This document shows, one piece after another, positions 54,022 through 62,515 of a stretch of DNA of 64,000 nucleotides. Numbering within the stretch: position 1 is the first letter of the stretch; every line of letters begins with the position of its first letter. Source of the DNA: Microcoleus sp. bin38.metabat.b11b12b14.051. GTDB taxonomy: Bacteria > Cyanobacteriota > Cyanobacteriia > Cyanobacteriales > Microcoleaceae. A program made the translations under genes and the position numbers. Below the pieces are notes generated by a model. The model was not told where the DNA came from and ran no database searches. It was given only the letters and a program-made list of their open reading frames with translations. The stretch spans positions 62,001-126,000 of the forward strand of contig NZ_JAAFKD010000002.1 of NCBI RefSeq assembly GCF_013299165.1, given 5' to 3'.

Positions 54022-55104
54022 TTAGCCGTTGATGGCAGGAGCAACCATTGCTACTGGGGTGACTTCACCGGCGGCTAAGTCGAGGGGGAAGTTGTGAGCG
54101 TTGCGCTCGTGCATTACTTCCATACCTAGATTAGCGCGGTTGATGACATCTGCCCAAGTGTTGATGACGCGACCTTGTGAGTCGATAATCGATTGGTTGA
54201 AGTTGAAACCGTTGAGGTTAAACGCCATTGTGGAAATACCCAAAGCGGTAAACCAGATGCCAACTACTGGCCATGCGCCTAACAAGAAGTGCAAAGAACG
54301 ACTGTTGTTAAAGCTGGCGTATTGGAAAATTAAACGACCGAAGTAGCCGTGGGCTGCAACGATGTTGTAGGTTTCTTCTTCTTGACCGAATTTATAACCG
54401 TAGTTTTGCGATTCGCTTTCGGTTGTTTCGCGTACCAAAGAAGATGTAACGAGAGAACCGTGCATGGCGGAGAACAAGCTACCACCGAAGACACCAGCAA
54501 CTCCCAACATATGGAAGGGGTGCATCAGGATGTTGTGCTCGGCTTGAAACACGATCATGAAGTTGAATGTGCCGCTGATACCCAAGGGCATACCGTCAGA
54601 AAAGCTGCCTTGTCCGATCGGATAAATCAAGAATACTGCGGTAGCAGATGCCACAGGTGCGGAGTAAGCCACGCAGATCCAAGGACGCATTCCTAAGCGG
54701 TAGCTCAGTTCCCACTGACGACCCATGTAGCAAAAAATGCCGATGAGGAAGTGGAAAATGACGAGCTGGTAAGGGCCGCCGTTGTACAGCCATTCGTCTA
54801 AAGAAGCTGCTTCCCAGATTGGATAGAAGTGAAGCCCGATCGCATTCGATGAAGGAACAACAGCACCGCTGATCAGGTTGTTGCCGAACATCAAGGAACC
54901 AGCAACTGGCTCGCGGATGCCGTCAATATCCACAGGAGGAGCTGCCACAAAGGCGATGATGTAGGAGATGGTGGCGGTCAGCAGAGTTGGGATCATCAAA
55001 GTCCCAAACCAACCAACATAAATCCGGTTATCGGTGCTAGTTACCCACTCGCAGAACCGTTCCCAAACGTTGCCGCTTTCGCGACGCTGTACGGTTGTTG
55101 TCAT
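54022..55104 (-). CDS. psbA: Photosystem II reaction-centre protein D1
   Basis: A 360-residue D1 precursor that binds P680 chlorophylls, the Mn cluster ligands and QB in the thylakoid membrane. N terminus [39 protein letters not shown] includes Gln at position 130, the form tied to ordinary rather than high-light D1; [19 protein letters not shown] holds the chlorophyll and iron histidines; the end HNFPLDLA is followed by a 16-residue extension, removed after Ala344 by CtpA in the usual pathway. It resembles the common Synechocystis psbA2-type D1 and not the variant (D1' or far-red) forms. Monocistronic, with a long 5' region. Confidence 0.98.
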   Translation of the reverse strand: MTTTVQRRESGNVWERFCEWVTSTDNRIYVGWFGTLMIPTLLTATISYIIAFVAAPPVDIDGIREPVAGSLMFGNNLISGAVVPSSNAIGLHFYPIWEAASLDEWLYNGGPYQLVIFHFLIGIFCYMGRQWELSYRLGMRPWICVAYSAPVASATAVFLIYPIGQGSFSDGMPLGISGTFNFMIVFQAEHNILMHPFHMLGVAGVFGGSLFSAMHGSLVTSSLVRETTESESQNYGYKFGQEEETYNIVAAHGYFGRLIFQYASFNNSRSLHFLLGAWPVVGIWFTALGISTMAFNLNGFNFNQSIIDSQGRVINTWADVINRANLGMEVMHERNAHNFPLDLAAGEVTPVAMVAPAING

Positions 55105-55892
55105 TTGTTTTATGATTGCTTAATTGAATTTTCAATGTTCGTTGTGGGAATGCCCCACGCTTATATTAGTAACATTATTCACTAAAGTTTGCCAAGGGGT
55201 TAGTGCTGACAATTCAAACTTTTTACAAAGGTTTACACTACTTGATTCTTAGTGAATTTTTGCAGTTATTGGTAAAGTAATATTACAAATACAATTCGCT
55301 TAAATACAGCGGACGGAAGAGCTGAATCTATTGTCTGTAGCTGCGTTCAGCAGTTGAATTAAATTATTATTGTTCAGGTCGATATCTAGTCGAGTTAAAT
55401 ATCTCTTAATTAGGACTTGAACAGACTATTTTTAATATTTGTTTACATATCGTCGGTGGATTCGGAGCGAGTAAATTTTGATGGAGAGAATATTAGCAAG
55501 CTGGTTGATGGTGCGATCGGGCTACATTACGCTTGAACTGCACAAGTCCTTTTAATTAAATTTTGGGACGCTGCTCAGAGCAACGTCCCACAAGAAAAAA
55601 AATTGTGGGACGTTGCTCTGAGCAGCGTCCAATTTATTTTTGCCAGACGTTTATTCTCAACAATTCCCCATCAACCGGATTTATTAGACAAGATTGCATA
55701 AATCTTTGATTAATACAGTCACCGCAGATTTCAAGCAGATAAACACAGATAAACGCAGATAGTTTCAAGATAAGAGAGTGAATGAATGCAAGAGGTCTAT
55801 TGACAAAAAAACCCGGTTGATAAGGCGCTTTGCAATAGCCATCAACCGGGTTTCTGAGCATGAGTCCGTAAGTTCTCCGTAAAAATAAGCCT
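55105..55892. other. psbA upstream region and repeats
   Basis: 788 bp without a gene. The psbA leader and promoter should lie in 55105-55270; the minus-strand sequence ttggcaaactttagtgaata followed by ttactaatataa is a candidate core, with poor certainty. Also present: a perfect 28-bp-armed hairpin (55564-55632), a repeat shared with 11601-11647 (55745-55791) and two facing aaacccggttg/caaccgggttt motifs at 55806-55853. Confidence 0.5.
55564..55632. repeat. Long hairpin gggacgctgctcagagcaac
   Basis: Arms of 29-30 bp (gggacgctgctcagagcaac then gtcccacaa, and the inverse) differ by one bulged base and enclose an A-rich 10-base loop. Each arm also holds a smaller palindrome (ctgctcagagcaac). 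No neighbouring gene ends here, so a dispersed element is more likely than a terminator. Confidence 0.85.
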
Positions 55893-56240
55893 CTAGCCTG
55901 GGGGCCAATTCATGTGTCGTCCGCCGAGAATATGAAGGTGCAGGTGATCTACTGTTTGGCCGCCGTCATTGCCGGTATTAATCACGACGCGATAGCCGTT
56001 GCTGAGTCCGAGTTGTTCTGCTACCCGTTTGACAGTCAGCAGCAGGTGTCCCATCAGGGCGTGGTCTCCCGACTCGGCATCGGCTAACTTGGGAATAGGT
56101 TTTTTGGGAATGACTAGGATGTGGATGGGCGCTTGGGGATTGATATCTCTGAAGGCGAGGGCTAAGTCGTCCTCATAAACGATGTCTGCGGGAATCTCTT
56201 TGCGGATGATTTTGCTGAAAAGCGTTTCTTGGGTTGTCAT
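55893..56240 (-). CDS. HIT-family (histidine triad, HinT-like) protein
   Basis: A 115-residue nucleotide hydrolase, usual length. Landmarks: [20 protein letters not shown] at the N terminus, [17 protein letters not shown], and the histidine triad [19 protein letters not shown]. HinT proteins remove AMP from phosphoramidates such as adenylated lysine. Cytoplasmic. Start ATG 56240 is followed directly upstream by a (cagttga)n repeat. Confidence 0.95.
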   Translation of the reverse strand: MTTQETLFSKIIRKEIPADIVYEDDLALAFRDINPQAPIHILVIPKKPIPKLADAESGDHALMGHLLLTVKRVAEQLGLSNGYRVVINTGNDGGQTVDHLHLHILGGRHMNWPPG

Positions 56241-56587
56241 GGGTGTTAAGGAACAGTTGACAGTTGACAGTTGGCAGTTGGCAGTTGAAAGAAGATCCCG
56301 CCCGCTTTGGCTACGCGGTAGCCGAAGTTCAGTTTCCTGGGAGTCGAAGTTCAGCTACCGCGCAGTGGTTGGGTTTACAGTTGACAGAAGGAAGGAAGAG
56401 GGAAGCAGGAAGCGGGGAGTTGGGAGGGTGAAGGGGAAGAACGAAGGGGGAGAGCGAAGGCAGAAGACTCAGAAGGAGAAAAGGAAGAGGCGACGAAAAG
56501 TTTTTCTTGCCTCTTCCGATATTCATTAGTCATTGTTAATCATAATAGATGATGGATCGAAGACCGGCAAATTGAGGATCGAGAAAA
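56241..56587. repeat. Intergenic with period-7 runs and a purine tract
   Basis: A (cagttga)n run of about five units at 56253-56288 is followed by two diverged copies of a tagccgaagttcag/agtcgaagttcag segment (about 56321-56357) and a long gga/aag-rich purine tract at 56388-56505. No gene was supported; the open frame through it is low complexity. Confidence 0.7.
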
Positions 56588-58117
56588 ATGCTTGCTAGGG
56601 TTTGGAGTGCATCGATCGTAGGAATTGACGCGGTAAAGGTGGGTGTCGAGGCTGATGTATCGGGCGGGCTGCCGAAAATTGTGGTTGTGGGGTTGCCCGA
56701 TTCGGCGGTGCAAGAGGCTAAAGAAAGGGTTAAGGCTACGTTAAAAAATTCGGGATATGGTTTTCCGATGCGGAGTATTGTGATTAATTTGACTCCGGCG
56801 GATTTGCGTAAGGAAGGCCCGAGTTTTGATTTGCCGATCGCCATTGGCATTTTAGCAGCATCGGAACAGGTCAGCCCTGACCTTTTGGGAGATCATTTAT
56901 TTTTGGGGGAACTCTCTTTGGACGGGAGTTTGCGGCCGGTGGCGGGGGTTTTGCCGATCGCCGCTGCTGCTCAAAAAATGGGTATTTCGGGATTGATTGT
57001 ACCAGCGGCCAATGCCACGGAAGCAGCTTTAGTAAAGGGAATATCTGTTTACGGTTTTGAAAATATTTTTGCAGTTACTGATTTTTTGAACAATCCTCAA
57101 GTCTATTCGCCCGTAGAAGTAAACGGCATACAAGAATTAGGAAAAACCCGGTTTCCTGGTCTAGATTTAAAAGATGTAAAAGGGCAAATTCACGCCAGAC
57201 GGGCTTTGGAAATTGCGGCAGCGGGGGGGCACAATTTAATTTTTGTGGGGCCGCCAGGGAGCGGTAAGACTATGCTGGCGAGACGTTTGCCGGGTATTTT
57301 GCCCCCGCTGACGTTTGATGAAGCTTTAGATGTGACTCAAATTCATTCGGTGGCAGGTTTGTTGAAGGATAAGGGTATGCTGGTGAGCGATCGACCTTTT
57401 CGCAGTCCTCACCATTCAGCATCCGGGCCTTCTCTGGTTGGCGGGGGCAGTTTTCCGCGTCCGGGTGAAATTTCCCTAGCACATCGTGGCGTACTTTTCT
57501 TGGATGAATTGACCGAATTTAAACGAGATGTTTTGGAGTTTTTGCGGCAGCCATTGGAAGATGGTTATGTGACGATTTCTCGAACCAGACAATCGGTAAT
57601 GTTTCCGGCACAATTTACATTAGTTGCAAGTACAAATCCTTGCGCTTGCGGTTACTACGGCGATTCTATCCAACAGTGTACTTGTTCGCCGCAAAAAAGA
57701 GAGCAGTATTGGGCAAAACTTTCCGGGCCTTTGATGGATCGGATTGATTTGCAAGTGGCGGTTAATCGTTTGAAACCCGAGGAAATTACCAGACAGGCGA
57801 CGGGGGAGGAGTCGGAACCGGTGCGGGTGAGGGTGCAGCGGGCGCGAGAGATGGCGACTCACCGTTTTGAGTCGGAATCTGGCTTGCGGTGTAACGCGCA
57901 GATGCTAAGTGGCCACATTAACCAATGGTGTCAGTTGGATGATGCTTCGCGGAATTTGTTGGAGATGGCGATTCGGAAATTGGGGCTTTCGGCGCGGGCG
58001 AGCGATCGAATTTTGAAGGTTGCGAGGACTATTGCTGATTTGTCGGGGGATGAAAGCCTGAAGACTAATCATGTGGGGGAGGCTGTGCAGTATCGGACGA
58101 TCGATCGGATGCAGTAA
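56588..58117 (+). CDS. YifB/ComM-family AAA ATPase (Mg-chelatase-like)
   Basis: A 509-residue ATPase. An N-terminal Lon-protease-like ChlI domain (MLARVWSASIVGIDAVKV, PSFDLPIAIGILAAS, LSLDGSLRPVAGVLP) precedes the AAA domain, with Walker A GPPGSGKTMLARRLPGILPP, FRSPHHSAS, sensor-type GVLFLDELTEF (Walker B) and the zinc-like CACGYYGD...CTC cluster, then the C-terminal winged part LSARASDRILKVARTIADL. ComM homologues act as branch-migration helicases during natural transformation; that role here is inference. The gene carries an acccggtttcctggt repeat motif at about 57147, in frame (KTRFPGL). Confidence 0.93.
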   Translation: MLARVWSASIVGIDAVKVGVEADVSGGLPKIVVVGLPDSAVQEAKERVKATLKNSGYGFPMRSIVINLTPADLRKEGPSFDLPIAIGILAASEQVSPDLLGDHLFLGELSLDGSLRPVAGVLPIAAAAQKMGISGLIVPAANATEAALVKGISVYGFENIFAVTDFLNNPQVYSPVEVNGIQELGKTRFPGLDLKDVKGQIHARRALEIAAAGGHNLIFVGPPGSGKTMLARRLPGILPPLTFDEALDVTQIHSVAGLLKDKGMLVSDRPFRSPHHSASGPSLVGGGSFPRPGEISLAHRGVLFLDELTEFKRDVLEFLRQPLEDGYVTISRTRQSVMFPAQFTLVASTNPCACGYYGDSIQQCTCSPQKREQYWAKLSGPLMDRIDLQVAVNRLKPEEITRQATGEESEPVRVRVQRAREMATHRFESESGLRCNAQMLSGHINQWCQLDDASRNLLEMAIRKLGLSARASDRILKVARTIADLSGDESLKTNHVGEAVQYRTIDRMQ

Positions 58118-58139
58118 GGGGGATTTGTGCGATCGTCTT

Positions 58140-58361
58140 TCAAGTCGTAAGTTGATATATTGCAGGTCTATATTTTGGTTCGGGAATCGGTTTTCCCGTA
58201 GCTTTTGCAGCTTCCAGCCATGCTGTTTTAGCAATCTGTACTTCCTGCAAAGCTGATTCTGGGGTTTCGCCAAAAGCGGAACAGTATTTTAAATCAGGAA
58301 TATCGGCAATATAGCCTTCATCTTCGTTGCTGTAAAAAATATTGATGTGATAGTCTTTCAT
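58140..58361 (-). CDS. HicB-family antitoxin
   Basis: A 73-residue protein with the partial RNase H-like HicB fold: YHINIFYSNEDEGYIADIPD, then CSAFGETPESALQEVQIAKT, AWLEAAKATGKPIPEPKYRP. Its start overlaps the stop region of the toxin gene at 58358 (4 bp overlap), the usual toxin-antitoxin layout. It would neutralise the HicA protein and probably repress the operon. It lies just downstream of, and convergent with, the YifB gene. Confidence 0.9.
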   Translation of the reverse strand: MKDYHINIFYSNEDEGYIADIPDLKYCSAFGETPESALQEVQIAKTAWLEAAKATGKPIPEPKYRPAIYQLTT

Positions 58362-58615
58362 GGTTCATCATCCTCTATTGTGAGAGCGTATTCCTCGATT
58401 ATCGCTAAGAATTGACGGACTTGATAGGGTGTCACCTCACCTTTTTTATTTTGAATGTTAACGATTTCTGGCACTTCAGGATGATTGAATATGTGATGAC
58501 TCCCGCTGACTCTCGCCAGACTAAAGCCAAAGGCTTCTATCAGTGTCACCATTTCATTAAACTTGATGTTTTTTGATCCAGATAGCACCTTTTCTAAAAT
58601 TTTACGCTTTTTCAT
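58358..58615 (-). CDS. HicA-like toxin (YcfA family)
   Basis: An 85-residue mRNA interferase-type protein. The dsRNA-binding-like fold has VTLIEAFGFSLARVSGSHHI FNHP with the catalytic-type His in GSHHIF, and the basic IVNIQNKKGEVTPYQVRQFL. HicA cleaves mRNA in a ribosome-independent way in studied cases. Partner HicB follows with a 4-bp overlap. A 20-bp gap separates it from the excisionase-type gene upstream, so three genes may be one unit. Confidence 0.88.
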   Translation of the reverse strand: MKKRKILEKVLSGSKNIKFNEMVTLIEAFGFSLARVSGSHHIFNHPEVPEIVNIQNKKGEVTPYQVRQFLAIIEEYALTIEDDEP

Positions 58616-58637
58616 TGCTTTAAAAAGTGCATTAATC

Positions 58638-59084
58638 CTATTCCTCGTATAAACCAGCTTCTTCAGTCATCTCGATTAGCTGATCTAACAGTTTACGGCG
58701 CTTGCTGTCGCGATGTTCTTTATAAATGATTAAATCTTTAAATCGAATCCGCCGATGGGAACCTACTTTGATATAAGGGATTGCTCCTTCATCTAGCAAC
58801 TTGACAAGAAATGGTCGCGATACATTCAGAATATCAGCAGCTTGCTGCGTCGTCAGTTCGCGATTGTGAAGGACGATCGAAACAGCCCGATCTGATGCCA
58901 TTGCTTGCACAGCTTGACGCAGGATATTGCAGACTGATTCTGGAATTAGAATCTCTTCTCCGTTACTTGTGACTAATTTGGACTGTGCAGATTCTCGGCT
59001 GAGTATCTGTGCTAATTGTGCTATTGATTCTTGTTCTTTTTCTTGCAGCAGAACTGACTCTGGCGATGCTTTTTGCTTCAACAT
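58638..59084 (-). CDS. Excisionase-type HTH protein (possible orphan antitoxin)
   Basis: A 148-residue protein. The N-terminal half is helical and acidic; the C-terminal half holds an MerR/excisionase-like HTH, LTTQQAADILNVSRPFLVKL, followed by IPYIKVGSHRRIRFKDLIIY. Proteins of this type are commonly the antitoxin before a PIN-domain toxin. No PIN gene follows here: the next gene is the HicA-type toxin 22 bp downstream. It could be an orphan, a hybrid unit's regulator, or an excisionase left by a mobile island. Confidence 0.85.
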   Translation of the reverse strand: MLKQKASPESVLLQEKEQESIAQLAQILSRESAQSKLVTSNGEEILIPESVCNILRQAVQAMASDRAVSIVLHNRELTTQQAADILNVSRPFLVKLLDEGAIPYIKVGSHRRIRFKDLIIYKEHRDSKRRKLLDQLIEMTEEAGLYEE

Positions 59085-59279
59085 AGCAAGATATATTTTT
59101 GGGTTGTTGTCTTAACGGTAACACTTTTAGTGCATAAACGCAATATTCGCAACAAACGAAATATTCAAAATTGTATAGGAATTACACAGGTCGAGGACAG
59201 AAACCGGGTTTCTTTGTAAATCTCTACTTAAGAAAGCAAGGATTTGATAAAGTTCAATCAATGTTTATAACTATTCTTG
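59085..59279. other. Intergenic at the toxin-antitoxin/defence boundary
   Basis: It holds an agaaaccgggtttct-type motif at about 59201-59215 and nothing else recognisable. Together with the fragment at 59280-59414 it separates the minus-strand toxin-antitoxin genes from the plus-strand operon. Confidence 0.5.
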
Positions 59280-59414
59280 TCAGTGTTTGGCGGTTTTCTC
59301 GTAAGTATGTCCGTGAGTGTAAGGCTGCATAATATCAGTAAATTTACGCAAGCAGACAACAAAAACTCGCTCTTCTTTTGACCATTGAACGATCGGACTA
59401 TAATGGCTATTCAT
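59280..59414 (-). pseudogene. Truncated HicB-family antitoxin
   Basis: A minus-strand frame with its own ATG (59414) encodes 44 residues: MNSHYSPIVQWSKEERVFVV, then CLRKFTDIMQPYTHGHTYEK TAKH and a TGA. This is the N-terminal half of a HicB antitoxin (beta strands, then the THG-TYE turn), but the second helix and the IPEP-type end are missing. No HicA partner adjoins. It is too short to appear in most gene calls. Not the same subtype as the intact HicB at 58140. Confidence 0.75.
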
Positions 59415-59467
59415 GGGTTATAATACTTGAAATTACCAAGCACAGTTAAATTATATGAAATATAAAA

Positions 59468-61501
59468 ATGGATTATTTAAAATGGAATAATTCAATCGCA
59501 GCTCATTTTTTCAAAAATGAAATGGCACGGCGCAGCGTTCACCTGTATGTCACAGAGAAACTAATAAGACATATTGCTCAAGAAAGCGGTACTAATTTCT
59601 CAGATTTTATTGCAGCTATCAAAACAGGGCCTCCTGGGGTGACAAGGCAGGGTTTGTGCGTGAAAGCCTTACAAAGCCGGGATAATTGGCAGCAGCGAGA
59701 ATTGGACTATCCGCCTTATATCGCTTATTTAGCGCTATTTGTGTTAGCCGCCGGTATTAAAGGAACTTTTGCCGCGCATTCTTACTATCCGGGCTTGCGA
59801 ACATTACTTGGTGAAGAACCTACCACAGGCCAGTATCCTTCATTTAACCGGATGTCGGAACTCTGGGAAGATTTAGAAAAGTGGTCTGATCAAGATATAT
59901 CTGGCAAATGGGGTATTTTTAAGAGCCACAGCATTGGCAAGAGAAAGCACATTGGACTGCCGATCGCCCAAACTCTTTTGACTGAAAAAGAGCGCCGTGC
60001 ACTCCCTGCTATTTTTGCCGCTGCTGACTTAGATCCTATTTCATATCCCGCTGAGGGGGCGATCGCACTTTTATTAGCCAAACACGGCCGCGGACAACTG
60101 CGAAAACGGACGGTGGACTTATTAAAAGAAACCAGCGACAGTGACGAACTTCGCCAAGCATTGCTCGAATGGATTATTGATGAATTGCGCGATTGGAATG
60201 GAACTGCTGAAGATTCAGGTAAAGAGCAGATTTACGGACTATTGAGATTGTGCTGCAAACTCGATACAATTGCTAAACGCGCCACCCTCAGCTTGCGTTG
60301 CAGTACCAAACACGAATTTCCTGAAGACGATTTATTGTTATTTTTAGATGGTAATTGTCAGCCTTTCTCTTGTTACGAAGATAGTGGGGGTTGGTCTTCA
60401 CCTCTAATATGTGAGTCAGACGGAAAACCACTGGTTGCCTCTGAATTTGATTGGTTGAAAGGTTTGCAAGTGCGATCGGCTGACTCTAAATGGTGTTTTA
60501 AGCAGCCAGCATCGCCCATTCGAGTATTCGTTGATGGAGATACTGAGGGATTGCCGGGGTTCGTCGAAGTGCGCCAGTTGCCCACTCAAAAGCCATTTTA
60601 TTTAGCTGCACACGAACAGTGTTTAGAATTGCTGACAATATGGGGAGAATTGAGCTGTCAAGGCTTTGAAAAGTTGCAAATAATAGATGGTTTGCCCAGT
60701 GGGTGGCACTTGTTCAAAGCGCAGGCTGCTTGCAGTGACGAACTCATTAAACAAGAATACCCAATCTTAGCTTTCCCGACTAATGTACGGCTAGAGTTAG
60801 TTGGGGGAATCCGTCTCGAAAGAGGCAATAAGTTCTTTAAGTTTGCCCCGCCAAAATTATTTTTACAAGGTGGTAGCGAATCAATAAAAGTATATTGCAA
60901 TAATCAGCTATTAGATAGCAGAAACTCCGCAGGTAATTATGAACTGCCAGCCGATACTCCAGCGAAAACGAAGTTGCTAATTGAAGCACGCAGTGGGGAG
61001 GATATTATCAGGCGCTCTTCTCTGTTATTAGTAGAAAACTATTCTTTGCCATCCCAAAGCAACGCGCAACAGTTCGATCGCTTCGGGCATCGCCTGACTC
61101 ACGCAGATAATGAAAGCGCGGGCGTTGCAGGTGCATTGGTGCAGAACGTTGTTGGTTTCCCTCCCTTTGACTTCAACACTTGTTTGCCAATACAAGGAAA
61201 GCAGCGGATCTTATTTGTAGGCAAACAAGCAGGTCAAATAGTAACTTTGCCTGGGGAATCGCTGCCGACAGATTGGGAGCCTGTTTGGGCTATTTCCAAA
61301 GGTCGCCATCGCGGTCAAGTAATGTTTTGTGGCACTAATTTATCCGACTCAGAACCTGCAATATGCAAGTGCAGCAACCGCAAAAAAATGCGGGAGTGGA
61401 AAGAAATATTGTGGTACGATCGCAAGATAATTTCCCCGCCCGATCGACAAGAGTTAAGAGTATTGTGGAAAAAATTTCAAAAGGAGGCAGAACGTGTCTG
61501 A
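59468..61501 (+). CDS. Large protein of unknown function, first gene of helicase operon
   Basis: A 677-residue protein. N-terminal part (residues 1-230) is helical and conserved-looking: MDYLKWNNSIAAHFFKNEMA, YPPYIAYLALFVLAAGIKGT, HSYYPGLRTLLGE, GKRKHIGLPIAQTLLTEKER and GQLRKRTVDLLKE. The C-terminal part is beta-rich with Ig-like stretches (RLELVGGIRLERGNKFF; VYCNNQLLDSRNSAGNYELP) and ends with KCSNRKKMREWKE. The hydrophobic run near 78-98 is not a clear transmembrane span. I recall related proteins next to DEAD/DEAH helicases in defence islands, but have no name for them. The next gene overlaps by 8 bp, so the two are translationally coupled. Confidence 0.85.
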   Translation: MDYLKWNNSIAAHFFKNEMARRSVHLYVTEKLIRHIAQESGTNFSDFIAAIKTGPPGVTRQGLCVKALQSRDNWQQRELDYPPYIAYLALFVLAAGIKGTFAAHSYYPGLRTLLGEEPTTGQYPSFNRMSELWEDLEKWSDQDISGKWGIFKSHSIGKRKHIGLPIAQTLLTEKERRALPAIFAAADLDPISYPAEGAIALLLAKHGRGQLRKRTVDLLKETSDSDELRQALLEWIIDELRDWNGTAEDSGKEQIYGLLRLCCKLDTIAKRATLSLRCSTKHEFPEDDLLLFLDGNCQPFSCYEDSGGWSSPLICESDGKPLVASEFDWLKGLQVRSADSKWCFKQPASPIRVFVDGDTEGLPGFVEVRQLPTQKPFYLAAHEQCLELLTIWGELSCQGFEKLQIIDGLPSGWHLFKAQAACSDELIKQEYPILAFPTNVRLELVGGIRLERGNKFFKFAPPKLFLQGGSESIKVYCNNQLLDSRNSAGNYELPADTPAKTKLLIEARSGEDIIRRSSLLLVENYSLPSQSNAQQFDRFGHRLTHADNESAGVAGALVQNVVGFPPFDFNTCLPIQGKQRILFVGKQAGQIVTLPGESLPTDWEPVWAISKGRHRGQVMFCGTNLSDSEPAICKCSNRKKMREWKEILWYDRKIISPPDRQELRVLWKKFQKEAERV

Positions 61502-62504
61502 AACTAGCGAAAAACTGCTCTACGTTATTTCAGCAAAAAAGGAACTTGCTTGGCTATCCTTTAAGGAAACCTTTGATTATTTGTATAATCTTGAGACGGG
61601 TGTGAGGGAGGAAAATATAGACAAAGACGGAATTAAGAATAAAAGATTGCAAGCAATTCGCGCCCTCGATTCACTTGGTCATTGTGATTTTAATTTTAGC
61701 GATGATAGCAGCAAGAATAAGGTTTATGCAGCACCCCCTGTATTGGTGCGATTGCCTTGTACTGGCTTTCCTCAAGCCATTTTAGCAGGAGCGCGATCGC
61801 CTGCTACGATCGCACAATTATCAAATACTTGTCAGTCTGTGGGAAATCACATCAACCTTGAAATCAAAGAACAAGCCAGTGAATCAGTGCTGATACCGAA
61901 GCGAGTGGCTGTACAAGCAGAGGATGTGAGGGAATTAGAGGCGATATGCAATTCCCTTAAAATACCATTCATAGAAACCCCTTCTGCTTGGTCAGTGCTG
62001 CATTTTTCCGCCAGTATTGACGATTACTTAGCTACCATCCAATGGTCTAAAGAACCAGAATTAAACTGGCAAAACAAAACCTTTAACCCGATTTATTTAC
62101 AATTTGAATCCATCAAAGAAACCGATTACCCCATTCGCCTTACTGGATACAGTCACCCATCGCGAAATACCAAATCGTACTATCTTTGGCAAGACGAAAG
62201 GTGTACCGAAATAGACCTCGATTGGGGAAGGTATGCCGTTCTCAAAGCACTGCGGCGGAGTGTTCTTATCTACGACAAGTGCAGATTTACTATGGCAGTA
62301 CCAGCCAGCGCCAATCTGCCACGAATCCTAGAAAGAGCCTTAACCCTTTGTTCCGGTTATGCAGCAAAATATGAAAAAATGCCGCGTGTTCTGCCGCCAA
62401 TTCAGGGATTCAATTTATTCACCGCTGTTCCCCCTCAAATAGCAGAAATGACCGCCGCTAAATTAGGGCAGACACTATTGCAGCAATCTTTAAGTATAAC
62501 ATAG
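61494..62504 (+). CDS. Unknown protein, second gene of helicase operon
   Basis: A 336-residue protein starting at GTG 61494, which overlaps the upstream stop by 8 bp and is preceded by aaggaggc. The N-terminal 65 residues look like a winged-helix module (LSFKETFDYLYNLE, RLQAIRALDSLGHCDFNFSD). The rest is alpha/beta without a motif that I recognise: VYAAPPVLVRLPCTGFPQAI, SWSVLHFSASIDDYL-type and LKALRRSVLIYDKCRF segments. It could be a specificity or regulatory subunit of the helicase. Its stop is 11 bp before the helicase start. Confidence 0.8.
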   Translation: MSETSEKLLYVISAKKELAWLSFKETFDYLYNLETGVREENIDKDGIKNKRLQAIRALDSLGHCDFNFSDDSSKNKVYAAPPVLVRLPCTGFPQAILAGARSPATIAQLSNTCQSVGNHINLEIKEQASESVLIPKRVAVQAEDVRELEAICNSLKIPFIETPSAWSVLHFSASIDDYLATIQWSKEPELNWQNKTFNPIYLQFESIKETDYPIRLTGYSHPSRNTKSYYLWQDERCTEIDLDWGRYAVLKALRRSVLIYDKCRFTMAVPASANLPRILERALTLCSGYAAKYEKMPRVLPPIQGFNLFTAVPPQIAEMTAAKLGQTLLQQSLSIT

Positions 62505-62515
62505 TGAGGTAATTT

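Noticed and set aside
53764-54078. 104-residue ORF between lnt and psbA
   Set aside because: Its repeated [12 protein letters not shown] peptide is just the palindromic repeat array translated.
54022-55104. Variant (D1' or far-red) psbA
   Set aside because: Residues checked (Gln130, the IGIFCYMG and ASATAVF segments) match the ordinary Synechocystis-type D1.
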